Source: CBDFHC01 sp965247585
GTDB lineage: Bacteria; Chloroflexota; Dehalococcoidia; Lucifugimonadales; GCA-2712585
NCBI GenBank assembly: GCA_965247585.1
Contig: CBDFHC010000003.1
Span: forward strand, 124,001 to 188,000
Direction: 5' to 3'
Length of the DNA stretch: 64,000 nt
Of the stretch, positions 17,411 to 25,331 are shown piece by piece (the stretch's first letter is position 1; each line of letters opens with the position of its first letter). The translations under genes were made by a program, and so were the position numbers. The notes under the pieces were generated by a model, which was not told the DNA's origin, did not search any database, and saw only the letters and a program-made list of their open reading frames with translations.

Positions 17411-18175
17411 CTACACCAACTGGCTCATCGGCACTATCTCCGCCCCTGCCCTCCCCAGCCCCTCGCTTACCGCCCTGGCCATCTCCACCGCCCCCGGATT
17501 ATCTCCGTGGAGACACAAACTGTCGGCGTGCATCTCTATCTCCTCGCCCGTGATCGCCGTCGCCTTGCCTTGGGTCACCATCTTCACGCACCGCTCCACC
17601 ACCTCGTCAACGTCGTGGATCACGGACCCCTCTTGCGACCGGGGTACCAGCGTCCCCTCTGCGGTAAACGCCCGGTCCGCGAAAGTCTCCCGCGCTACCC
17701 TCAGCCCCATCTCCGCCGCTATCTCCACCCACGCCGAGCCTGCCAGCGCCACTATTATCATCTCGTCGTCCACCTCCAACACCGCCTGGCTAATCGCCCG
17801 GGCCAGCTCCGGGTCCGCCACCGCCGCGTTGTACAGCGCCCCATGCGGCTTCACGTGCTGTAACTTCTTGTCCTTGGTAAACGCCTGCAGCGCCCCAATC
17901 TGGTACGTCATGTCGTTACGCACCTCCTCCGGCGTCAGCTTCATGAACCGCCGCCCAAAGCCCCCCAGGTCCGGGTAGCTGGGCTGCGCCCCAACCCCCA
18001 CCGAGTGCTCCTCGGACAACTCCACCGTCTTTCGCATCCACATCGGGTCTCCCGCGTGAAACCCGCACGCTATGTTGACCGAGGTGATGTGCTTGATCAC
18101 CTCTTCATCCAGCCCCAGCTTGTACATCCCGAAGCTCTCACCCATGTCACAGTTGAAATCAATCTTTATCGCCAT
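17411..18175 (-). CDS. pxpA: 5-oxoprolinase subunit A (LamB/YcsF family)
   Basis: A 254-residue LamB/YcsF protein: KIDFNCDMGESFGMYKLG at the N-terminus, VNIACGFHAGDPMWM, GVGAQPSYPDLGGFGRR, QHVKPHGALYN and LCLHGDNPGAVEMA. First gene of pxpABC; the product hydrolyses 5-oxoproline, a damage product of glutamine/glutamate, together with PxpB and PxpC. It faces away from the OadG-like gene across a gap that contains module B. Confidence 0.95.
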   Translation of the reverse strand: MAIKIDFNCDMGESFGMYKLGLDEEVIKHITSVNIACGFHAGDPMWMRKTVELSEEHSVGVGAQPSYPDLGGFGRRFMKLTPEEVRNDMTYQIGALQAFTKDKKLQHVKPHGALYNAAVADPELARAISQAVLEVDDEMIIVALAGSAWVEIAAEMGLRVARETFADRAFTAEGTLVPRSQEGSVIHDVDEVVERCVKMVTQGKATAITGEEIEMHADSLCLHGDNPGAVEMARAVSEGLGRAGAEIVPMSQLV

Positions 18176-18191
18176 CTTCCAACTCCCGCTA

Positions 18192-18330
18192 TCAATCTAC
18201 CTTCCACGGCCTCGAAGGGCGAGCCCATACCCGTTCCGTTCTGCCAGATGATCGGGATGGTGGGCGCCACCAACCTCCGATTCTCAGGCCCTTGTAATGG
18301 CGATACCAATCACCTTCAGCAGATGCCTTC
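18192..18330 (+). repeat. Partial module E and module B
   Basis: A truncated E (CTCGAAGGGCGAGCCCATACC at 18209-18229) precedes a B copy (about 18245-18325). Both keep the plus orientation. Confidence 0.6.
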
Positions 18331-18443
18331 CCTACTATTATAAGTAGATTGGTCTGTAGCGGCCACGCAACTGGCTGGAAGCCGCCTCGACGCACAGTGT
18401 AAACTTTCGCCAACATCCCGGGGCGGTCCGCGGGGAGGACGAC

Positions 18444-18701
18444 ATCAATAAATTCGACACCGGCGAAGCGCTGACCCTTTCGCTCATTGGCGTGGGCACC
18501 GCCTTTGCCGTGCTCATCGCCCTCATGCTCCTCACTCTACTTTTACGCCGTATTAACCCGTCTCCGCAACGCGAGGCCCCCGCCGAAGTGCACCCCCCCG
18601 CCGAAGGCGACCGCGATAAAGCCCTCGCCGCCGCCATCGCCGTCAGCCTTACCTTCCCCGACGGTGACCCCAACACCACCGAGCCTCCGGCGGCGTCGTG
18701 A
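18444..18701 (+). CDS. OadG-like small subunit of a sodium-pumping decarboxylase, non-ATG start
   Basis: The frame reads DINKFDTGEALTLSLIGVG, then a single membrane helix (TAFAVLIALMLLTLLL) and a proline-rich charged tail, about 85 residues: the layout of OAD_gamma proteins, which anchor and assemble the decarboxylase complex. There is no ATG or TTG between the in-frame stop at 18357 and the membrane helix. GGGGAGG (18431-18437) is ideally spaced for ATC at 18444; the first conventional start, GTG at 18492, lacks a ribosome-binding site and would cut off the conserved lead-in. The exact start is therefore uncertain. The oadB-like gene follows on the same strand. Confidence 0.6.
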   Translation: MNKFDTGEALTLSLIGVGTAFAVLIALMLLTLLLRRINPSPQREAPAEVHPPAEGDRDKALAAAIAVSLTFPDGDPNTTEPPAAS

Positions 18702-18756
18702 TGCCACGCCCTTTGCCCCCACGCCACCTGCCCACCCAAGCCCAACGACCGCGTGA

Positions 18757-19441
18757 ATCTGTCATTCTGAGTCGGTGCGTGAGGATCGAAGAATCTGGGT
18801 GTGGGGGGAGAGCAAGTTCAACCTTCGCGTCTGCCTCTACAGCCAACCTTTGCACTTCATCCCTGGCAGCGCCGGTCTCAACCGCCATTACTGATTCCAC
18901 CCAACTTAGCACCCTTCATCTTCTTAAGAAGCCCCCTAGGGGGAGTCCAGAGGGGGCTGTCCCCCTCTGGCGGGAGTTTGAGGGTGTCCCTCAACATCTT
19001 CTTTATAAACCTTCCTGGGCGGGATGGTGGGAACCACCAACCTGTGATTCTCAATCCTCTATAGGGCCCCTCTCAACCGTCAACAGCGATTGTCGGGACA
19101 GGCATTTATCGCCCTATCTTCCCCACCAACCCGCTCATCCTGAGGCTCTCGAAGGACGAGCACATACCGCTTTTCGTCCCTCCAGCGGGGCGGGATGGTG
19201 GGTACCACCAACCTGTGATTCTCAATCCTCTATAGGGCCCCTCTCAACCGCCAACAGCGATTCTCGGCACAGGCATTTATCGCCCTATCTTCCCCACCAA
19301 CCCGCTCATCCTGAGGCTCTCGAAGGACGAGCACATACCGCTTTTCGTCCCTCCAGCGGGGCGGGCAGGTGGCTACCACCAACCTCCGCTTTTCAATCCA
19401 TGCCCGTACTGACACCCATCACAACGTCTAACAGCCCCTAA
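18757..19441 (+). repeat. Repeat cluster: D, A, then a 171-bp tandem repeat of modules B and E
   Basis: D (18779-18798), an A variant (core 18978-18994), then two near-identical 171-bp units (19021-19191 and 19192-19362), each holding a B copy and an E copy (E cores 19134-19153 and 19305-19324), with a partial third unit (19363 to about 19400). The following oadB start has no obvious Shine-Dalgarno sequence. Confidence 0.8.
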
Positions 19442-20584
19442 ATGGACGAGCTACGCCAGTTCCTCAACGACACCGGTTTCGCCAACCTTGATTGGCGGAA
19501 CGTCCTGCTGCTCCTCGTCGGCCTGACCTTCATCGTCGCTGCCATCGCCAAACGGCGCGAGCCTTACGTCCTCCTCCCCATCGGCCTCGGCATCATCCTG
19601 GCCAACCTCCCCCTCTCCGGCCTCACCGAATACTCCCCGGACGGTGGCGTGCAAGAGTCCGGGCTCCTCGGCGTCATCTTCAACTTTGCCCTCTCCCAAT
19701 GGAACATCCTCCCTCCCCTCATCTTCCTAGGCCTGGGGGCTCTTACGGACTTCGGCCCCATTATCGCCAATCCCAAGACCCTGCTCTTGGGCGCCGCGGC
19801 GCAGGTGGGCATCTTCGCCGCCCTTTGGATCGCCTTGGTTAGCGGCCGCTTTGACCTGAACGAAGCCGCCGCTATCGGCATCATCGGCGGCGCTGATGGC
19901 CCCACCACCATCTTCGCCTCCGCCCGCCTGGCTCCGGAGCTCCTCGGCATCACCGCCGTTACCGCCTACTCCTACATGGCCGGCGTCGTCTTCATCCAAC
20001 CGCCCCTCATGCGCCTCCTCACCACCCAGCGCGAGCGTGCCATCGAAATGCCCGCCCTTCGCGAGGTCTCACTCCTGGAAAAGCTGGTCTTCCCCACCCT
20101 CACCATGGCGCTCATCATCCTCGCCGTCCCCGAGGCCGCCCCCCTCATCTCCATGTTCATGATCGGCAACCTCTTCAAAGAGAGCGGCGTGGTGCCCCGC
20201 CTCTTCAGCGCCGCCTCCAACGAGATCCTCAACATCGCCACCATCTTCCTCATGATCACCGTCGGCGCCCAGCTCTCCGCCCAACAAATCTTTGACCTGG
20301 ACTCCCTCACCATCCTAGGTTTAGGCCTTGGCGCCTTCGCCTGCGGCACCATCGGCGGCCTCCTCTTCGCCAAGCTCATGAACCTCTTCGTCAAGGACAA
20401 GATCAACCCCCTCATCGGCTCCGCCGGCGTCTCCGCCGTGCCCATGGCCGCCAGGATAAGCCACACCCTGGGACAGCAGGCCAACCCGAACAACTTCCTC
20501 CTACCCCACGCCATGGGACCCAACGTCGCCGGGGTCATCGGCTCCGCGGTGGTGGCCGGCGTATTCATCTCCATCCTGTCCTAG
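19442..20584 (+). CDS. oadB: Sodium ion-translocating decarboxylase beta subunit (OadB/GcdB/MmdB family)
   Basis: A 380-residue, highly hydrophobic membrane protein. Family signatures: LGALTDFGPIIANP, IGIIGGADGPTTIFAS, NPLIGSAGVSAVPMAAR and HAMGPNVAGVIGSAVVAG. The subunit decarboxylates carboxybiotin in the membrane and couples this to Na+ export. Partners in the window are the OadG-like gene upstream and a biotin carrier at 22072; the carboxyltransferase alpha subunit is not visible here, so the carboxylic acid substrate is unknown. Confidence 0.94.
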   Translation: MDELRQFLNDTGFANLDWRNVLLLLVGLTFIVAAIAKRREPYVLLPIGLGIILANLPLSGLTEYSPDGGVQESGLLGVIFNFALSQWNILPPLIFLGLGALTDFGPIIANPKTLLLGAAAQVGIFAALWIALVSGRFDLNEAAAIGIIGGADGPTTIFASARLAPELLGITAVTAYSYMAGVVFIQPPLMRLLTTQRERAIEMPALREVSLLEKLVFPTLTMALIILAVPEAAPLISMFMIGNLFKESGVVPRLFSAASNEILNIATIFLMITVGAQLSAQQIFDLDSLTILGLGLGAFACGTIGGLLFAKLMNLFVKDKINPLIGSAGVSAVPMAARISHTLGQQANPNNFLLPHAMGPNVAGVIGSAVVAGVFISILS

Positions 20585-20918
20585 CCACCCCATACCTGAC
20601 CTTCAATAATCGCCCATTGACCTACGGATGCGGATCGGTAAGCCCCAGAGAATACTATCCGGAAGAGTTCGGAAGGAACAATCTCTGATGAGCGGCCCTG
20701 ATTGATAATCGCGTACCAAGAAAATTGTAAAAAAGCCCAGCGTAACTCAACCATGTGTAAGACGTTGCTTAGCTTATACGTATTTGCAGTAACGCCCTTT
20801 GTCGGATTGTTAGCGCAAGGATCTATAGAGCTAAGCAAACTGGCATTTGTCGTTCTTTTGGGGAAACCGCGACTAACAAATCTTTCGGGTTGTTTCGCCC
20901 GTCAACTTTCTGTCGGAA
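20585..20918. other. Gene-free, AT-richer stretch
   Basis: 334 bp with no convincing gene, no module A-F copy and clearly higher A+T than its surroundings. It begins an AT-richer island that runs to about 21900. Confidence 0.5.
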
Positions 20919-21749
20919 TTACTCACGTGACTCTGTCAGACGGGATTTAATCGCAGACTGCAGTTTCATGAATTCAACAGATTGCCGAACCTCATCCCAG
21001 TACTCATTAATTCCTCCAACGTCTATCCGTCCGATAGACTCTTCGAGCTCCTCTATTGCAATCAGGAATATGTCTTTCTTACCCTTTGGCCCTACACCGG
21101 CGCCTCCAAAGCCAGTGATACATGTCATCATCCACGCTAGCTCATTGAGTACTACCAATACTCCGGCTTCTTGAAATAATCCGCCTAAGGATGGTAATCC
21201 TAAAACATTATGAGCCTGAGGCAGGGATTGCGGACTGGGGTGTACGAACGGCTCGCAGAGCCGCCGGTATTTTTCTTCGTCCATCGGGGTGAGGGCTCGT
21301 AGTTCTGCCAATTTCATTCGCGCTTTTACTGGTGAAAACTCGCGCCTTCTCTGCGACCCGGTGGCAGTTCGCCAATCCTCACGATATTCTTTTGACTCCA
21401 GAAACAAGGAAAGCAGGTTAGCGTTCTCCCCTATGGAACGAATCATGCTTAAGGCTTCATCGTAAAATCCAAACCTGAGAAGCCGAAGTGCTGCTCTACA
21501 GTTGCTAACTGCCCGCCCAACTAGATATTCCTCTACATGATCTCCACCTCGGCAGCCCCACCAGCAGGAAGCTAGACGATCCGCAAGCGAAAGTACCGTA
21601 CCAAGCGCATCTAGACACTTCGGAGCCTTGACCCCAGCTTCAGGCAACCACTTGTCCGTTTCCGCTTCACATCTGTTCTCTTGGTCCCAAGTTAGCGTTA
21701 GGAACTCCATGCCTATCGGTACATTCTTGTCATCTGGTAGTTTCTCCAT
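20919..21749 (-). CDS. Hypothetical helical protein in an AT-richer island
   Basis: A 276-residue protein I cannot assign with confidence. The segment SNCRAALRLLRFGFYDEALSMI followed by RSIGENANLLSLF resembles DUF5677/HEPN-like proteins, where a conserved Arg...Glu helix pair recurs; this is a weak match by eye. No signal peptide or membrane segment. Codon use and base composition differ from the GC-rich neighbours, and it is the only minus-strand gene between oadB and the biotin carrier, so acquisition by transfer into the decarboxylase cluster is likely. Confidence 0.6.
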   Translation of the reverse strand: MEKLPDDKNVPIGMEFLTLTWDQENRCEAETDKWLPEAGVKAPKCLDALGTVLSLADRLASCWWGCRGGDHVEEYLVGRAVSNCRAALRLLRFGFYDEALSMIRSIGENANLLSLFLESKEYREDWRTATGSQRRREFSPVKARMKLAELRALTPMDEEKYRRLCEPFVHPSPQSLPQAHNVLGLPSLGGLFQEAGVLVVLNELAWMMTCITGFGGAGVGPKGKKDIFLIAIEELEESIGRIDVGGINEYWDEVRQSVEFMKLQSAIKSRLTESRE

Positions 21750-21954
21750 CTTATTCTCACTTCGTTAGCTGAGAGAAAGTGGCGATGTTGCTCTGAGCGT
21801 CGTTACTGCCCTCATGCTTTTCTTGGATATGATTATTGTACTGCTCAATTTTCTTTATTGGCTCCACAGCCGAAGCAATTAGTTCCCGGGTCCCCCAACT
21901 AAGAACGGCTGATCTTCAATCGCGAAACATCTCTCGGGACATGCTTTCGTGACC

Positions 21955-21963
21955 TGCTATAAT
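21955..21963 (+). promoter_or_regulatory. Extended -10 promoter for the biotin-carrier gene
   Basis: TGCTATAAT, perfect extended -10, 109 bp before the ATG at 22072. The rest of 21750-22071 shows nothing else I can support. A promoter here means the carrier, dehydrogenase and perhaps aminotransferase genes need not depend on read-through from oadB. Confidence 0.6.
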
Positions 21964-22071
21964 CGGGCTACCGCCTACCAAATTGGAGCCAACCGCATTC
22001 CGAACAATGCCTGGAGCACCGCCGCCATCGCACCGTACCCTGCGGCCTCGTCCAGCGCGCCCGTAGCCTGA

Positions 22072-22488
22072 ATGCGCCGGCTGAAGGTCAAGGTAGGCGA
22101 GCGCTGGTACACCGTCGAGGTGGGCCTGCGAATAGGCGACACCGTTGAGACCTTGGTCGACGGCGACCCGGTCCGCGTGGATATCAACGGCCCCACTTCC
22201 GCTCCATTTATCCCCGGCGTGCCTGCGGCCGAAGCCCCTCAATCCAACGACACTCCGCCAACAGCCCCTGGTACCATCACCCGTATCACGGCGCCCATGC
22301 CCGGCGTCATCCTCTCCATTAGCGTGCGCATCGGCGATTCCGTGTCCGCCGGCGCCGGAGTCTGCGTCCTGGAGGCCATGAAGATGGAGCAGGACTTGCT
22401 AGCCCCCGCCGACGGTACCATCAAAGCCATCCACGCCCAGCAGGGACAGAGCGTCACCATGGGCCAGACCATCATCGAACTGGAGTAA
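22072..22488 (+). CDS. Biotin carboxyl carrier domain protein
   Basis: 138 residues: an N-terminal strand pair (RRLKVKVGERWYTVEVG), a Pro/Thr-rich linker (residues 45-68) and a C-terminal biotinyl domain. The biotin site is EAMKMEQ with Lys104; PMPGVI and the terminal GQTIIELE complete the barrel. This matches the gamma/biotin-carrier chains of sodium-pumping decarboxylases, where the flexible linker shuttles carboxybiotin to the OadB membrane subunit. The dehydrogenase gene follows after 11 bp. Confidence 0.92.
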   Translation: MRRLKVKVGERWYTVEVGLRIGDTVETLVDGDPVRVDINGPTSAPFIPGVPAAEAPQSNDTPPTAPGTITRITAPMPGVILSISVRIGDSVSAGAGVCVLEAMKMEQDLLAPADGTIKAIHAQQGQSVTMGQTIIELE

Positions 22489-22499
22489 AAGCAATTCAC

Positions 22500-23399
22500 A
22501 TGACCCTAACCACCATCGCCATCCTCAGCCCCGGGGACATGGGCTCCGCCGTGGGCCGCTCCCTGTCCCAGGCCGGACACCAGGTCATCACCTGCCTCCA
22601 GGGCCGCAGCCAGCGGACCCGAAGCCTGTCCCAAGACGCCGGTATACGAGACGTCCCCTCCCTTCAAGACATGGTCCGTCAGGCCGACCTCATCCTCTCC
22701 ATCATGGTCCCCTCGGACGCCGTCGCCCTGACCCGCTCCGTCGCCGCCGCCCTCCGGGACACCGGCGCGACACCATACTTCGCCGAGTGCAACGCCGTCT
22801 CTCCCCAGACCACTCGGGAGATGGAGTCCATAATCAGCGAAGCCGGGGGCCGGTACATAGACGCCGGCATCATCGGCGGTCCTCCAGGCAAGGGCGCCGC
22901 TCCCCGTTTCTACGTCTCCGGGCCGCACCACCCGGTCATGCTGGAGCTGGACGGCCAGGGCATCCAGGTCAAACCCCTGGGAAACGACGTGGGCCGCGCC
23001 TCCGCCATCAAAATGTGCTACGCCTCCATGACCAAAGGCACCTGGGCGCTCTACATCGCCTTGCTCACCGCCGCCGAGTCCCTTGGCCTCTCCGACGAGC
23101 TCAAGGCCGAGTTCGCCTTCAGCCAGCCCCAGGTCCTGAAGACCATGGAATCGCGGTTGGCCTCCGTCCCCGCCAAGGCCGGCCGCTGGATCGGCGAGAT
23201 GGAGGAGATCGCCGCCACCTTTGCCAGCCAGGGCGTAACCCCCGACTTTCACCAGGGCGCCGCCGACATGTACCGCCTCATTGGCCGCAGCCCCTTCGCC
23301 TCGGAGCTGGTCGGCGCCGCCGACGAGTCTCGGGACCTGGCAAATACCATCCGAGCCTTGGCGGACCTGGTATCCTCCGAGACCCGGCCCGTTGGCTAA
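22500..23399 (+). CDS. NAD(P)-dependent 6PGDH-like oxidoreductase with DUF1932 domain
   Basis: A 299-residue protein of the 6-phosphogluconate/3-hydroxyisobutyrate dehydrogenase superfamily. The N-terminal motif is TIAILSPGDMGSAVG (dinucleotide binding); FAECNAVSPQTTREM and DAGIIGGPPGKG are typical of the DUF1932 subgroup, with GRASAIKMCYASMTKG carrying the catalytic-type Lys. Likely reduces or oxidises a beta-hydroxy acid; substrate unknown. Close spacing to the biotin carrier suggests one transcript. Confidence 0.88.
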   Translation: MTLTTIAILSPGDMGSAVGRSLSQAGHQVITCLQGRSQRTRSLSQDAGIRDVPSLQDMVRQADLILSIMVPSDAVALTRSVAAALRDTGATPYFAECNAVSPQTTREMESIISEAGGRYIDAGIIGGPPGKGAAPRFYVSGPHHPVMLELDGQGIQVKPLGNDVGRASAIKMCYASMTKGTWALYIALLTAAESLGLSDELKAEFAFSQPQVLKTMESRLASVPAKAGRWIGEMEEIAATFASQGVTPDFHQGAADMYRLIGRSPFASELVGAADESRDLANTIRALADLVSSETRPVG

Positions 23400-23560
23400 G
23401 AAAGTCCACACCCATCCCGCCATCCGTATACCGCCCCAACTCGCCTCCCGGTCCGCCCGCTTCACATTCCCTAACGCGCCGGGTAAACTGGCCAAGTTGC
23501 GTAGAAGCCTAACCAACCCTGCAAATTAGCACCGCACCCAGTACCTAGGAGGCATTGGCC

Positions 23561-24910
23561 ATGCTGGAAGTCCCCATCAAAGTACCCATCGAAAAAAGTC
23601 GCCTCCTGCACCAGGAGGCCCGCCAGTTCGCCCCCTCCGGGGTCCAGGGCAGCGGCCGCTTCAACCCGCCCTTCCCGCTTTACATAAGCAAGGCCCACGG
23701 CTCCAGAATCTGGGACGTGGACGATAACGAGTACATCGATTACCACGCCTCCTTTGGCCCTGCGGTGCTAGGCTACAACGAGCCTCGCGTCAGAGAGGCC
23801 GTCAAGACCGCCATGGACGAGGAGGGCGTCCTCTTCGCTGCTCCCCATCCCAAGGAAGTGGAGCTCACCAGGCGGTTCGCCGAGCTCATCCCCTGCGCCG
23901 AAAAGACCGTCATCTGCGGCGGCGGCGGCTCGGACCCCATCTACCACTCCGTCCGCGTCGCCCGCGCCTACACCGGCAAGACCAAGGTCCTCAAGTTCGA
24001 AGGTGGCTACCACGGCTGGCACGACACCTTGCTGGCTGGCGTGCGCCCCAAACCCGCCACCGCCGGGCCGCCGGACGCCCCTACCACCGTCGCCGAGTCC
24101 GGCGGCGCCCTGGCCTCCACCATCGATCAGATCGTCGTCGCCCCCTTCAACGACTTCGAGGCCACCGAGCGCATCATCGAGCGCGAGAAAGACAACCTGG
24201 CCGCCATCATGATCGAGCCCGTCTGCCACAGCGCAGGCACCCTCCTGGTCAAGACCGAGTTCCTCCAATACCTCCGGGACGCCTGTGACCGCTACGGCAT
24301 CGTCTTAATCTTTGACGAGGTAATCACCGGCTTTCGGCACCACATCGGCGGCGCCCAGTCGCTGCTGGGCGTCACCCCGGACCTGGGCGTCTTCGGCAAA
24401 GCCATGGCCAACGGCTACGCCATCAGCGCCCTCACCGGCAAGAACGACATCATGTCCCAGTTCAGCCCCGAAGGTGACGTCTTCATGTCCGGCACCTTCA
24501 TGGGCCACCTCCTCGGCGTCACCGCCGCGCTAAAGACCATCGAAATCCTACGCGACGGCGAAGTCCACAAGCGGCTCTGGGCCGTCGGCGACCGCATCCG
24601 TGACGAAATCAACCCTATCATCGACGAGTTGGACCTGAACGCCCGCTGCTACAGCTACGGCTCCATCTGGAGCCTCTACTTCACCCGAAAGGTGGAAAAC
24701 TACCGCGACGTTATAGACATGGCCTCCCAGGGCAAGGGCTTCACCAAGGACGTGGCCTACCGCAACCACATGCTCAACAGCGGCGTCTACCTCCAGCCCA
24801 ACTACACCCCTCGCTACTTCACCTCCGCCGTCCACACCGACGAAGAGATCGACCGCACCATCGAAGCCACCCGTGACTTCCTCACCACCCACGCCAACGA
24901 GCTCCGCTAA
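23561..24910 (+). CDS. Class III PLP-dependent aminotransferase (glutamate-1-semialdehyde aminomutase-like)
   Basis: About 449 residues. PLP-binding features: GGYHGWHDT, the Asp of LIFDEVITGFR, and Lys about 280 in GVFGKAMANGYAI. It resembles HemL-type aminomutases, but the genome context (after a dehydrogenase) suggests a catabolic aminotransferase rather than haem synthesis. AGGAGG at 23547-23552 is well spaced for ATG 23561; a TTG at 23555 is too close. Probably the last gene of the carrier-dehydrogenase-aminotransferase set, though 160 bp separate it from the dehydrogenase. Confidence 0.9.
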   Translation: MLEVPIKVPIEKSRLLHQEARQFAPSGVQGSGRFNPPFPLYISKAHGSRIWDVDDNEYIDYHASFGPAVLGYNEPRVREAVKTAMDEEGVLFAAPHPKEVELTRRFAELIPCAEKTVICGGGGSDPIYHSVRVARAYTGKTKVLKFEGGYHGWHDTLLAGVRPKPATAGPPDAPTTVAESGGALASTIDQIVVAPFNDFEATERIIEREKDNLAAIMIEPVCHSAGTLLVKTEFLQYLRDACDRYGIVLIFDEVITGFRHHIGGAQSLLGVTPDLGVFGKAMANGYAISALTGKNDIMSQFSPEGDVFMSGTFMGHLLGVTAALKTIEILRDGEVHKRLWAVGDRIRDEINPIIDELDLNARCYSYGSIWSLYFTRKVENYRDVIDMASQGKGFTKDVAYRNHMLNSGVYLQPNYTPRYFTSAVHTDEEIDRTIEATRDFLTTHANELR

Positions 24911-25331
24911 ACCCAAACCTACCGACCCAAATACCGTCCTCGCCTCGAAAATAGACCCCCATCTGCCTCCAATCCGCTCATCCTGAGGCCCTCGAAGGAC
25001 GAGTCCATACCGCATTCCGCCCCCCACCATATCATTCTGAGTCCGCCCGTGAGGATCGAAGAATCTGGGTGTAGTGGGAGAGCATGTCCCACCTTTGCTC
25101 CGCTTCTATCATCAACCCTAACCGTTCTACCCTTCCAACCCGCTCATCCTGAGGCTCTCGAAGGACGAGCCCATACCGCTCTACAACTCGTTGAAAGGCC
25201 AGTTCCTCATGAGCGGCTGGCCGTCACCAACCACCGCTTCTCCACCCTCTGTGGCGGAGCACCAGCAACCGCAGGCGCTAGCCAGACTTTGTCTTGCCGG
25301 GCCGTTTGGCGGACCGGCGCTTTTTCGGTGC
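24911..25331 (+). repeat. Repeat cluster: E, D, E; plus read-through tail of the TPR gene
   Basis: E variant (24977-24996), D (25049-25068) and E (25143-25162). At 25281-25331 the frame of the minus-strand TPR gene continues past its TAA as a basic stretch APKKRRSAKRPGKTK before a TAG at 25280-25278. Nothing else is supported. Confidence 0.7.

Noticed and set aside
18757..19441. CRISPR-like tandem repeat
   Set aside because: Period is 171 bp with no spacer structure; it is a tandem duplication of intergenic modules.
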